DNA from: Deminuibacter soli
GTDB taxonomy: Bacteria; Bacteroidota; Bacteroidia; Chitinophagales; Chitinophagaceae
DNA: 64,000 nt
NCBI RefSeq assembly: GCF_003412455.1
Contig: NZ_QTJU01000002.1
Location: forward strand, 372,001 to 436,000
Direction of reading: 5' to 3'
This document shows, one piece after another, positions 26,225-34,180 of the stretch. The number at the start of each line of letters is the position of its first letter. Within the stretch, counting starts at the first letter, position 1. The notes beneath the pieces are model-generated. The model had not been told where the DNA came from. It ran no database searches and was given only the letters and a program-made list of their open reading frames with translations. Position numbers and translations under genes: made by a program.

Positions 26225-27133
26225 ATGAATCAAATAAAAAATTACCTGAGCCTGGTAAAGTTTTCGCACACCATTTTTGCATTGCCATTTGCCATGATCG
26301 GCTTTTTTATTGGTGTATACAGTCCAAAACTGATACATGGGTACGACTTCAACGCCATTGTGCACATTGATTATGCTTCAGGTTACATGGTACGCAAATT
26401 CCTGCTGGTGCTGCTCTGTATGTTTACCGCGCGCAGTGCTGCCATGGCTTTTAACCGGTACCTCGACCGCAGTTTTGATGCACGCAACCCGCGTACTGCC
26501 ATCCGCGAAATTCCCCGCGGTATTATCTCTGCCAACAATGCCCTGCGTTTTGTAATACTCAACTGCTTCCTGTTTGTAGCAGCTACTTATTTTATCAACC
26601 GCATCTGCTTTCTGCTGGCACCGGTTGCCCTGTTCGTGATTTTATTTTACAGCTATACCAAACGTTTTACCCCGCTTTGTCACCTGGTACTGGGCCTTGG
26701 CCTGGCGCTGGCGCCCATCGGCGCTTACCTGGCCGTTACCGGCAAGTTCGACCTGCTGCCCATTATGTTCTCCTGTGCAGTAATATTCTGGGTAAGCGGT
26801 TTTGACGTGATTTATGCCATGCAGGATATTGACTTCGACCGGTCGCAGAAGTTGTATTCCATTCCCACGGCATTTGGCGGCAAAAATGCCCTGCACGTGT
26901 CAGAATTGTTGCACCTGTGCAGCGCGGCCTGCGTAGTTGTTGCCGGTGTATATGGCCATTTTCACGCCATTTACTGGGTGGGTATCGCGGTGTTTGTAGG
27001 TATGCTCATTTACCAGCATTCCATTGTAAAACACGATAACCTCACCAGGGTTAATATTGCTTTTATGACGGCCAATGGCATTGCCAGCGTGGTGTTTGGC
27101 GTGCTGGTAATTGCAGATATCCTCATTTTTTAA
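26225..27133 (+). CDS. UbiA-family prenyltransferase (4-hydroxybenzoate polyprenyltransferase-like)
   Basis: 302 aa from ATG 26225 (MNQIKNYLSLVKFSHTIFALPFA). Earlier in-frame starts lie in the preceding gene. About eight membrane helices; the first Asp-rich motif AFNRYLDRSFDARNPRT and second motif DVIYAMQDIDFDRSQKLYSIP bind the prenyl diphosphate through Mg2+. This pattern groups it with UbiA/MqnP-type enzymes used in quinone biosynthesis; because Bacteroidota make menaquinone, a menaquinone-route prenyltransferase is the likeliest role, but MenA and MqnP cannot be separated with certainty. It sits 9 bp before ruvX. Confidence 0.88.
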   Translation: MNQIKNYLSLVKFSHTIFALPFAMIGFFIGVYSPKLIHGYDFNAIVHIDYASGYMVRKFLLVLLCMFTARSAAMAFNRYLDRSFDARNPRTAIREIPRGIISANNALRFVILNCFLFVAATYFINRICFLLAPVALFVILFYSYTKRFTPLCHLVLGLGLALAPIGAYLAVTGKFDLLPIMFSCAVIFWVSGFDVIYAMQDIDFDRSQKLYSIPTAFGGKNALHVSELLHLCSAACVVVAGVYGHFHAIYWVGIAVFVGMLIYQHSIVKHDNLTRVNIAFMTANGIASVVFGVLVIADILIF

Positions 27134-27142
27134 TTACACGAA

Positions 27143-27553
27143 TTGGCACGAATACTCTGTATAGATTATGGCGGAAAACGTACCGGGCTGGCGGTAACCG
27201 ACCCGCTGAAAATTATTGCTACGGCGCTTACTACGGTAGATACCAAAACCCTGTTCGATTACCTGAAAAAATACTTCAGCGAAGAGCAGGTGGAGCTGAT
27301 ACTGATAGGCGAACCCAAAAACTGGGACGATTCTGACACCCATGCCACCCCGCTGGTAAAAAAGGCGGTGGAGCGCCTGAAAAAAGAATTTCCCCATATC
27401 CCGCTGGTGCTGGTTGACGAACGGTACACCTCCAAAATGGCCAGCCAGGCCATGGTGGAAATGGGTATGAAAAAGAAAGACCGCCAGGTAAAAGGTAATG
27501 TTGACCAGATTGCCGCTACCATTATGCTGCAGGAATACCTGCGCAACCTGTAG
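27143..27553 (+). CDS. ruvX: Putative pre-16S rRNA nuclease / Holliday junction resolvase RuvX (YqgF)
   Basis: 136 aa, started at TTG 27143 because the family begins 'MARILxIDYGxKRxGLAV' and this codon places that phrase exactly at the N-terminus. The RNase H-like fold shows DYGGKRTGLAVTDPL (first catalytic Asp), LILIGEPKN, LVDERYTS (Glu) and VDQIAATIMLQ (last Asp). YqgF proteins process the 5' end of 16S rRNA and were first proposed as resolvases. The 9-bp gap from the prenyltransferase gene suggests one transcript. Confidence 0.93.
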   Translation: MARILCIDYGGKRTGLAVTDPLKIIATALTTVDTKTLFDYLKKYFSEEQVELILIGEPKNWDDSDTHATPLVKKAVERLKKEFPHIPLVLVDERYTSKMASQAMVEMGMKKKDRQVKGNVDQIAATIMLQEYLRNL

Positions 27554-27629
27554 GCTGTTTTTACCTTAATTCGCTGCTAAAGTGCATTTTAACAGGCTTG
27601 TTACACGCATTTTTCCTGCCGGGTTTGCG

Positions 27630-27637
27630 TACCTTTG
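27630..27637 (+). promoter_or_regulatory. def promoter -7 element
   Basis: TACCTTTG, 41 nt before the def ATG. Confidence 0.55.
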
Positions 27638-27678
27638 CAGCTATCCAGTTTTTTAAGATTTAAAGTTCAATTGATAAA

Positions 27679-28257
27679 ATGATACTTCCCATTGTTGCGT
27701 ACGGAGCGCCGGTGTTGAGAAAAGTGGCACAGGATATTGCACCTGAATATCCTGATTTGCAGAAGTTTATAGAAGATATGTGGGAAACCATGTACGCCAG
27801 CAGTGGCGTTGGTTTAGCTGCGCCCCAGGTTGGTAAGGACATCCGCATTTTTGTGATAGACAGTGCGCAGATCTTCGAACACCAGGAAGAAGATGAAAAA
27901 GATGAATATCCTGATGCGCCCGGTTTTAAAAAGGTGTTCATCAATGCCCATATCGTTTCCCTCGAAGGCGACGAATGGCCTTATAATGAAGGTTGTTTAA
28001 GCATTCCTAAAATAAGGGAAGATGTATTTCGTCCCGAAACTGTTACCATCAGCTACCTCGACGAAAACCTGCAGCCGCATACCGATACATTTAACGGCAT
28101 TACTGCCCGTATTATTCAGCACGAATACGACCATATCGAAGGCAAGCTGTTTATCGATTACCTGAAGCCGCTGAAAAAGAAAATGCTGCAGGGTAAACTC
28201 AACGATATCAGCAAAGGAAAAATTAAGGTAGATTATAAAATGACCTTCGCTAAATGA
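27679..28257 (+). CDS. def: Peptide deformylase
   Basis: 192 aa. The three deformylase motifs are complete: GVGLAAPQVG (motif 1), EGCLSIP (motif 2, metal-binding Cys) and QHEYDHIEG (motif 3, HExxH metal ligands). It removes the formyl group from new N-terminal methionines. A slightly long acidic insert (EHQEEDEKDEYPD) between motifs 1 and 2 is common in Bacteroidota. The stop codon overlaps the next start (ATGA), so the downstream gene is probably translationally coupled. Confidence 0.97.
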   Translation: MILPIVAYGAPVLRKVAQDIAPEYPDLQKFIEDMWETMYASSGVGLAAPQVGKDIRIFVIDSAQIFEHQEEDEKDEYPDAPGFKKVFINAHIVSLEGDEWPYNEGCLSIPKIREDVFRPETVTISYLDENLQPHTDTFNGITARIIQHEYDHIEGKLFIDYLKPLKKKMLQGKLNDISKGKIKVDYKMTFAK

Positions 28258-29186
28258 GTAAACGCCTGATGGTGCTGTTGTGCCTGCTCGCTTCGCTGTA
28301 CAGCCGCGCGCAGGATACAACGGTTATTATTGACAATAAGAAATTCACGTTGCCGGAAGTAATTATCCGCAACAACATGGATTACAAAAGCCTGCTGGAA
28401 CGTATTAAAAACGATACCACTTTTTACAAGGCTTTCCGTAACCTGCGTGTGATTGAATTTTCTGCGTACAATGATATCACCATCCTGGATAAAAGCGGCG
28501 GCACAAAAGCTACCTATTACAGTAAAACACGCCAGCACCGTGCCAACGGCTGCCGTACCACTGAATTTCTTGAACAGAAAACCACCGGTGATTTCCTGGA
28601 CAGCAAGGGTAATTACAATTACACTACAGGTGATTTGTATGCAGGCCTGTTTTTCTCGAAAGGCTCCGTTTGCGGTGAGAACAATATTGTAAAAGGCCAC
28701 GATATCAGTACTGAAGGTAAAAGCGGTATCGATAAACACAAAGAACAGCTGAAGATGCTGTTCTTCAATCCCGGTAAAAAAATACCCGGCATTCCCTTTA
28801 TCGGCAATAAGCTGGATTTATACGATGACCGGGCGCATAAATATTACGATTACCGGCTCGATTATGCAGAGTATCACGGCAAATATGCCTATGTGTTTTC
28901 CATTAAACCGAAAGAAGGACTGAGTGAATTTAAAAACGACGATATCGTGGTAGATGAAATGGTGACCTGGTTTGATGCCGGCACCATGGAAGTACTGGCC
29001 CGCAACTATTCGCTCAGCTACAAAGCCGGTGTATATGATTTTAATGTAAACATGGAAGTGCAGCTATCCAAAGCCGGCGACCTGCTGGTACCCACTGTGC
29101 TTCGGTACAAAGGCAACTGGAGCGTGGTTTTCAAAAAACGCGAACGCGCCCAGTTCACCGCGACATTATTTGATTTTAAACCATAA
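28254..29186 (+). CDS. Hypothetical secreted protein coupled to def
   Basis: 310 aa with a signal peptide (MSKRLMVLLCLLASLYSRAQ). The mature part has a short N-terminal strand region with EVIIRNNMDYKSLLERIKNDTTFYKAFRNLR, then Tyr-, Asp- and Lys-rich beta sequence (YDDRAHKYYDYRLDYAEYHGKYAYVFSIKPK) and ends FKKRERAQFTATLFDFKP. This recalls the beta domains seen in DUF5686/CarboxypepD_reg-like envelope proteins, but the match is weak and the function is unknown. It starts inside the def stop codon (ATGA), so it is probably made from the def message. Confidence 0.75.
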   Translation: MSKRLMVLLCLLASLYSRAQDTTVIIDNKKFTLPEVIIRNNMDYKSLLERIKNDTTFYKAFRNLRVIEFSAYNDITILDKSGGTKATYYSKTRQHRANGCRTTEFLEQKTTGDFLDSKGNYNYTTGDLYAGLFFSKGSVCGENNIVKGHDISTEGKSGIDKHKEQLKMLFFNPGKKIPGIPFIGNKLDLYDDRAHKYYDYRLDYAEYHGKYAYVFSIKPKEGLSEFKNDDIVVDEMVTWFDAGTMEVLARNYSLSYKAGVYDFNVNMEVQLSKAGDLLVPTVLRYKGNWSVVFKKRERAQFTATLFDFKP

Positions 29187-29193
29187 ATACAGC

Positions 29194-29220
29194 GTGAGTC
29201 GTGAGTCGTCAGTCGTGAGT
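29194..29220. repeat. GTGAGTCGTnAGTC micro-repeat
   Basis: Short tandem motif GTGAGTC/GTCAGTC repeated about four times directly after the def-unit stop; non-coding. Confidence 0.5.
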
Positions 29221-29272
29221 GGAAAAGCATCGAACGTCAATATCGGTCGTCAACACCACGATCATAAAATAT

Positions 29273-29300
29273 AAAGGCGGTCGGCACCGCCTTTTTTATT
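29273..29300. terminator. Bidirectional terminator between convergent genes
   Basis: Perfect 9-bp stem AAAGGCGGT/ACCGCCTTT, 4-nt loop, T tract on the plus side; the micro-repeat 29301-29320 follows and overlaps the stop codon of the minus-strand gene. Confidence 0.8.
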
Positions 29301-29313
29301 TATTCACTATTCA

Positions 29314-30378
29314 CTACTCCAAACCCTGTTGTGAATTGAGCTTTGCTTTTACATAACCGCGCCATTTATCTACCACCTGCGTAATATCATCCGGCAGGGG
29401 AGATTCAAAAAACATTTGTTCTTTGGTAACCGGGTGTATAAAACCCAGTGTTTTTGCATGCAGCGCGCAGCGCGGACATTGTTCAAAACAATTGTCAACA
29501 AACTGCTTGTACTTGGTATAAATGGTGCCCTTTAAAATGCGGTCGCCGCCATACTCCCAGTCGTTAAACAGAGTATGGCCAATATGTTTCATGTGTACAC
29601 GTATCTGGTGTGTGCGGCCTGTTTTCAGTATGCATTCCACCAGTGTTACATAGTTAAAGCGTTCGAGCACGCGGTAATGTGTAATGGCGTGTTTGCCGTG
29701 GTCACCATCCGGGTAAGCATCAAACATTTTGCGGAAACGCTGGTGGCGCGCAATGTGTGCATTAATGGTGCCTTCATCCTGTTCCACATCGCCCCAAACC
29801 AGCGCCACATATTTGCGGGACACGGTGTGGTTAAAAAATTGTTTGGCCAGGTGTGCGGCCGCGTCAGATGTTTTGGCCAGTACCAGCAAACCGGTGGTGT
29901 TTTTATCAATGCGGTGTACCAGGCCATAACGCGGCAGGTCTTCTTCCGTAATGTTGGGGTTTTGCTGCAGCAGGTGATAAGCCACGCCATTCAGCAAAGT
30001 ACCGGTATAGTTGCCCACACCCGGGTGCACCACCATGTTTGGTGGTTTGTTAATCACCATTACAGCATTATCTTCATACACCACGTGCAAGGGAATGTTT
30101 TCAGGTTTTAACTCAGTATGTTCAGCGTTTACCAAACTCAGCAGCACCAGCTCATCACCCGGGCGAACCTTGTAATTGCTTTTTTCAATTTTGCCGTTCA
30201 CCGTTAAAAAACCGGCCTCAATGCCCTTCTGGATCTTGTTCCTGCTGGCATTTTCCAGTCTTTGCTGTACCCATTTGTCAATGCGCATGGGTTCCTGCCC
30301 CTTGTCTATAACCCAGGATTTGCGTTCGTACAGCTCTTCTGAGCCGTCTTCCTGTATAATATCGAGATCTTCCGCCAT
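29314..30378 (-). CDS. RluA-family 23S rRNA pseudouridine synthase (RluD type)
   Basis: 354 aa. An N-terminal S4 RNA-binding domain (about residues 30-90: RIDKWVQQRLENASRNKIQ..I..G.L.VNGK) is followed by the catalytic domain with RYGLVHRIDKNTTGLLVLAKT (catalytic Asp) and KTGRTHQIRVHMKHIGH. This layout matches RluD, which modifies helix 69 of 23S rRNA, though other RluA members are possible. An acidic 12-residue extension precedes the S4 domain. The -7 element sits 4 nt from the ATG. Divergent from lipB. Confidence 0.92.
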   Translation of the reverse strand: MAEDLDIIQEDGSEELYERKSWVIDKGQEPMRIDKWVQQRLENASRNKIQKGIEAGFLTVNGKIEKSNYKVRPGDELVLLSLVNAEHTELKPENIPLHVVYEDNAVMVINKPPNMVVHPGVGNYTGTLLNGVAYHLLQQNPNITEEDLPRYGLVHRIDKNTTGLLVLAKTSDAAAHLAKQFFNHTVSRKYVALVWGDVEQDEGTINAHIARHQRFRKMFDAYPDGDHGKHAITHYRVLERFNYVTLVECILKTGRTHQIRVHMKHIGHTLFNDWEYGGDRILKGTIYTKYKQFVDNCFEQCPRCALHAKTLGFIHPVTKEQMFFESPLPDDITQVVDKWRGYVKAKLNSQQGLE

Positions 30379-30382
30379 GCCG

Positions 30383-30390
30383 CAAAAGTA
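30383..30390 (-). promoter_or_regulatory. -7 element of the RluD-type gene
   Basis: TACTTTTG, four bases from the ATG at 30378: a probable leaderless promoter. Confidence 0.6.
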
Positions 30391-30468
30391 ATATTTTACC
30401 TTTTGTTACCGGCATTTTAACAACACTTGCACAAGTATAGCCGGGTGCAGGCGAACCACGGGAATCAT

Positions 30469-30476
30469 TAAATTTG
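30469..30476 (+). promoter_or_regulatory. lipB promoter -7 element
   Basis: TAAATTTG, four bases from the ATG at 30481: a probable leaderless promoter, divergent from the one at 30383. Confidence 0.6.
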
Positions 30477-30480
30477 CAGG

Positions 30481-31188
30481 ATGGAACAGGTGATTTTACA
30501 GGATCTCGGCACAAGACGATACCAGGAAGTATGGGATTACCAGGAGCAGCTGCTGCAGCAAAATGTAGCGCGCAAGGCTGCATTGCGTGCAGAAAACAAT
30601 GAAGGCGCGGCATTACCCGGCACAGAAAATTACCTTTTGTTTGTAGAGCATCCGCCTGTGTATACGCTCGGCAAAAACGGCAGGTACGAACATGTGCTGC
30701 TTTCAGAAGAACAGCTGCGCGAAAAAGGAATTGAATATTTTCACATCAACAGGGGAGGTGATATCACCTTTCATGGCCCGCAGCAACTGGTGGGTTATCC
30801 CATTATAGATCTCGAGAAGTTTAAACCAGACCTCAGCTGGTACCTGCGCAGCCTGGAGGAAGTGATCATCAAAACAATGGCAGTGTACGGTTTAAAAGGC
30901 GAACGCAGCCCCGGCGAAACCGGCGTATGGCTCGATGCCAGCATTAAAGGGCGGGAGCGTAAAATATGCGCCATGGGTATCCGCTGCAGCCGCTGGATAA
31001 CCATGCACGGCTTTGCGTTTAACGTAAACACCGATATGGATTACTTCTCTTACATTGTTCCCTGCGGCATACAAAACAAAAAGGTAACATCACTGGAAAT
31101 GGAACTCGGTCACGCCGTTCCGTTTGATGAGGTGAAGGATGTGGTAAAAACACAATTCGCAGAAGTATTCGGAGTTGAATGGGCTTAG
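30481..31188 (+). CDS. lipB: Octanoyl-[ACP]:protein N-octanoyltransferase LipB
   Basis: 235 aa. Landmarks are EHPPVYTLGKNG, the active-site region RGGDITFHGPQQLVGYPI and KICAMGIRCSRWITMHGFAFNV (catalytic Lys), then PCGI (catalytic Cys of the Cys/Lys dyad). It moves the octanoyl chain from ACP to the lipoyl domains of 2-oxoacid dehydrogenases and GcvH; LipA then adds sulphur. Length is normal. Monocistronic, with its own promoter and a downstream hairpin. Confidence 0.95.
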   Translation: MEQVILQDLGTRRYQEVWDYQEQLLQQNVARKAALRAENNEGAALPGTENYLLFVEHPPVYTLGKNGRYEHVLLSEEQLREKGIEYFHINRGGDITFHGPQQLVGYPIIDLEKFKPDLSWYLRSLEEVIIKTMAVYGLKGERSPGETGVWLDASIKGRERKICAMGIRCSRWITMHGFAFNVNTDMDYFSYIVPCGIQNKKVTSLEMELGHAVPFDEVKDVVKTQFAEVFGVEWA

Positions 31189-31221
31189 CAATAAACTGAA
31201 GCAAATACATCTTCCATAAAT

Positions 31222-31255
31222 AAAATGCCCGCACAGTAAATCGTCCGGGCATTTT
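31222..31255 (+). terminator. lipB terminator
   Basis: 10-bp perfect stem AAAATGCCCG/CGGGCATTTT with a 14-nt loop; the arms provide A and T tracts for both convergent genes. Confidence 0.75.
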
Positions 31256-31280
31256 CATGGCACACTTCGTCCATCAGTTA

Positions 31281-32096
31281 TTAAAACTCTTTTGGTATGT
31301 AGAATTTGTTGTGCTCAACCACTTTTTCATTCTCAAACAAATCAAATGTAAACCAGCCGGAATGCATAAAGTCGGTTTTGTCGAGCGTTAACTCTGTATC
31401 CTTGATATGATTGAGTTTGAAGAGCAGCTTGCCGTCTGTATCGAAAATGTGTACGCGGTAGTTTTTCTCTTTGGCATCAGGCAAATGCACGGTAACATAA
31501 CCTTCGCGGTTGGTGAAAATATATACAGAAGGCCGCCATTGCGGAACCTGCGGAGCCGGGATATAACGCTTCAGTATCACTTCGGCGTCATTTACCGCAA
31601 ACAGGCTGTCTTTTGTCTGGTAGATGATAGAATCCCTGAATTTTTTGTATTGGCCGTATGGAACGGCTGCAATCACACTATCCTGGAATTTTATCTTAAT
31701 CAGGCGGGGTGCTTCAGGGTTATTGGGTGTTTCCAGCGGAAGGGGAGAGCTTTCAAATCCCTGCGCGGCTTTGCGCGCCTTGGTAAAAAAGTAATTGCCG
31801 CCATCGAGCACATAAAACAGGCGGTAAAACATTTTGTCATTCCCTGGCTTGGTATCGATATAACCATTCTGCGGCAATTCCGGTGACTGCACAGATAAAA
31901 TGGTTCTGAAATTACGCAGGCTGTCTGTACTGCGCTGGATGTTTAACTGCACGCACGACTGGTATGGATTAATCCAGCTGATGCGCATCCTGTTTTGCCC
32001 CAGGTTTTGCAGGTTAAAGTTGGGCAAAGTATCCTGTGCCGTTGCTGCCAGCGTACATAGTGCCATAAAACCGGTCATAATAAGAATTCTGAACAT
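31281..32096 (-). CDS. Hypothetical secreted protein, Fn3-like N-terminus
   Basis: 271 aa from ATG 32096 (a TTG three codons earlier is less likely). Signal peptide MFRILIMTGFMALCTLAATAQ. Residues about 25-110 look like a fibronectin-type III-like sandwich (RMRISWINPYQSCVQLNIQRS..YIDTKPGNDKMFYRLFYV). The last ~80 residues (VYIFTNREGYVTVHLPD..YRVHIFDTDGKLLFKL..) resemble the beta-strand order of a T9SS type A sorting domain but lack its usual PNP motif. Function unknown. A TATCTTTG element lies 20 nt upstream. Confidence 0.7.
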   Translation of the reverse strand: MFRILIMTGFMALCTLAATAQDTLPNFNLQNLGQNRMRISWINPYQSCVQLNIQRSTDSLRNFRTILSVQSPELPQNGYIDTKPGNDKMFYRLFYVLDGGNYFFTKARKAAQGFESSPLPLETPNNPEAPRLIKIKFQDSVIAAVPYGQYKKFRDSIIYQTKDSLFAVNDAEVILKRYIPAPQVPQWRPSVYIFTNREGYVTVHLPDAKEKNYRVHIFDTDGKLLFKLNHIKDTELTLDKTDFMHSGWFTFDLFENEKVVEHNKFYIPKEF

Positions 32097-32116
32097 CCGC
32101 TCCAAATTTTTGCTGA

Positions 32117-32124
32117 CAAAGATA
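32117..32124 (-). promoter_or_regulatory. -7 element for the secreted Fn3-like gene
   Basis: TATCTTTG on the minus strand, 20 nt before the ATG at 32096; it lies between this gene and the desulfhydrase-like gene on the same strand. Confidence 0.5.
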
Positions 32125-32140
32125 GGTGCCGCCTGCGTTA

Positions 32141-33046
32141 TTAAAATGGTAACAAACCTGGTGCTAGCGATAAATTACCCTGTAATCCCCCGCTGTGGAT
32201 AAATAAAACGCGGCTTCCGGGTGCAATAGTATGCTCATTGATCAATTGTTCCGTTGCAAAAAAAGCTTTAGCAGTATACACCATGTCCAGCGGCAGTGCA
32301 TAATCGTTCCAGCACCTGGTCATATAGTCCAGCAGCTCCGGCGGATGTTTTGCATAGCCGCCAAAATGAAAACGGTGATCAATGCTAAAACAATCGTGCA
32401 GGTGTGCAGGCAGCAATGCATTTACGCTGTGTGCTGCGCCGGTATTGCCTTTCAGGGCGCTGATGCCGGTAATCTGCAAACCGGGTATGGCTGCCATTAC
32501 AAGCCCTGCCAGCATGGTACCGGTACCAACAGCTGCTATTAAATGTGTATATGTTTCCGGTGAAGGCACATGTTGCAATATGGTGGCCGCTCCTTCGGCA
32601 CCTGCAATACTGTAGCCTCCCTCCGGTATCCAGTAATAATCAGGAAAGGCTTGTTCCAGTAAGGTTTTATTACGATATTCATTGCGGCTTACAAAGTACA
32701 GTTGCATGCCATAATCCCGGGCTTGTGTAAGCGTATGTGATAATTGTTGCGGTTGTTCCCCACGTATAAAACCCACACAAGGCAAACCATGCATGCGGCA
32801 TGCAAATGCAGTGGCGATAATATGGTTGGAGTATGCACCGCCAAAAGTTGCAACAGTTCTGGCACTATATTGGTTAATTAACCGGGCAATATGAAATTGC
32901 AGTTTAAACCATTTATTACCGCTAACAACAGGGTGCAGGCGGTCCAGCCGCAGTACATCCAGCTGCACGCCGTTGTTGTTTAGCCAGCTTGCCTTTATGG
33001 TTTGAGTGCAGATATTATCAAATGCTAATGTTGGCTTGTCCGGCAT
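32141..33046 (-). CDS. ACC deaminase / D-cysteine desulfhydrase-like PLP enzyme
   Basis: 301 aa from ATG 33046 (a GTG two codons upstream is less likely). Fold-type II PLP enzyme: LHPVVSGNKWFKLQ carries the Schiff-base lysine, GGAYSNHIIATAFA follows (ring stacking/phosphate neighbourhood), and AAVGTGTMLAGLV is the phosphate-binding glycine loop. These identify the ACC deaminase/DcyD family. The exact reaction (ACC, D-cysteine or other D-amino acid) cannot be fixed by eye, and many Bacteroidota homologues are of unknown specificity. Length is near the family's lower limit. Confidence 0.85.
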   Translation of the reverse strand: MPDKPTLAFDNICTQTIKASWLNNNGVQLDVLRLDRLHPVVSGNKWFKLQFHIARLINQYSARTVATFGGAYSNHIIATAFACRMHGLPCVGFIRGEQPQQLSHTLTQARDYGMQLYFVSRNEYRNKTLLEQAFPDYYWIPEGGYSIAGAEGAATILQHVPSPETYTHLIAAVGTGTMLAGLVMAAIPGLQITGISALKGNTGAAHSVNALLPAHLHDCFSIDHRFHFGGYAKHPPELLDYMTRCWNDYALPLDMVYTAKAFFATEQLINEHTIAPGSRVLFIHSGGLQGNLSLAPGLLPF

Positions 33047-33115
33047 ACACACGGAATTATAATTTGTTCCTTAAATGCTTTCAATTAGTTTCGCAAAGAT
33101 TCAAAAAATAAAACT

Positions 33116-34018
33116 ATGCAACCGACACTTGTAATTTTAGCTGCCGGTATGGCCAGCCGTTACGGGAGTATGAAACAAACCGAATCATTTGGTCCAGGCG
33201 GTGAAACCATCATGGAGTACTCTATTTATGATGCAATCAGGGCAGGCTTTAAAAAAGTAGTGTTCATTATCCGCAAAGATTTTGCAGACGCTTTCAAAGC
33301 GATCATCGAGCCTAAACTCGCAGGCAAAATACAAACCGACTATGTATTCCAGGAAAAAGACGCATATCTGGGTGGCAGAACAGTGCCGGCAGACAGGGTT
33401 AAACCATGGGGTACCGGTCATGCAATACTGTGTTGCAAAGAACAGGTGAAAGAACCATTTGCAGTGATCAATGCAGATGACTTTTACGGTGCAGATGCCT
33501 TTGTAAAAGCATACGATTTCCTGGTAAACAAATGCCAGAAAGATGTTTGTGCAGTGGTAGCCTATGAACTGGCTAACACACTCAGCGAAAACGGCAGTGT
33601 AAGCCGCGGAGTGCTTGCTGTAACCGACAGCAACGAGATGCAAGGCGTAACCGAACGCACCAAAATCTACCGTGAAAACGGTGCAATAGTTTTTGAAGAA
33701 GACAATGGCAACAAAGAAGCGCTGCCCGAAAATACCAGGGTTAGCATGAACTTCTTCTGTTTCTCCCCGGCCTTTATCGACCTCTGTGGTGAGCTGTTCC
33801 CCAAATTTCTTGACGAGAACATGCAGAATCCCAAGTCTGAATTCCTGATGCCTAAAGTGGCAGACGAATACATCAAAGGCGGCTACGGCAAGCTGGAAGT
33901 AATTACCACCAATGCCAAGTGGTTTGGCGTAACCTATAAAGAAGACGCGCCCACTGTAAAAGCAAGCATCGATGCCCTCGTAAGTGCAGGCACTTACCCC
34001 GCATCTTTATGGAAATAA
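33116..34018 (+). CDS. Sugar nucleotidyltransferase-like protein
   Basis: 300 aa. The start LVILAAGMASRYGSMKQ is a variant of the nucleotidyltransferase signature LAAGxGxRxxxxxxK that binds NTP; GTGHAILCC and VINADDFYGADAF provide the base-binding loop and the metal-binding Asp, as in GlmU/RmlA-like enzymes. It lacks an acyltransferase hexapeptide domain. The family is common in Bacteroidota with no assigned sugar; the gene stands alone between terminator-like elements, so the context does not help. Confidence 0.85.
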   Translation: MQPTLVILAAGMASRYGSMKQTESFGPGGETIMEYSIYDAIRAGFKKVVFIIRKDFADAFKAIIEPKLAGKIQTDYVFQEKDAYLGGRTVPADRVKPWGTGHAILCCKEQVKEPFAVINADDFYGADAFVKAYDFLVNKCQKDVCAVVAYELANTLSENGSVSRGVLAVTDSNEMQGVTERTKIYRENGAIVFEEDNGNKEALPENTRVSMNFFCFSPAFIDLCGELFPKFLDENMQNPKSEFLMPKVADEYIKGGYGKLEVITTNAKWFGVTYKEDAPTVKASIDALVSAGTYPASLWK

Positions 34019-34043
34019 TGTAACCAGTTCAATACTGAACATG

Positions 34044-34080
34044 CAATGCTCCCTGTTACCCAACAGGGAGCATTGTTGTT
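34044..34080 (+). terminator. Terminator after the nucleotidyltransferase gene
   Basis: Perfect 14-bp stem CAATGCTCCCTGTT/AACAGGGAGCATTG with loop ACCC, followed by TTGTT. Confidence 0.85.
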
Positions 34081-34100
34081 TAGAACAGTGCTGTTCAAAT

Positions 34101-34132
34101 AAAAAAGCCGCTCACAAATGAGGCGGCTTTTC
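34101..34132 (-). terminator. Terminator of the ECF sigma/anti-sigma operon
   Basis: Stem AAAAGCCGC/GCGGCTTTT with an inner CTCA/TGAG, followed on the minus strand by a T tract. Confidence 0.8.
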
Positions 34133-34180
34133 TTAAATATATTCCTTAAAGCTAAAAGCTATCCGCTAACAGCTGGCTGT

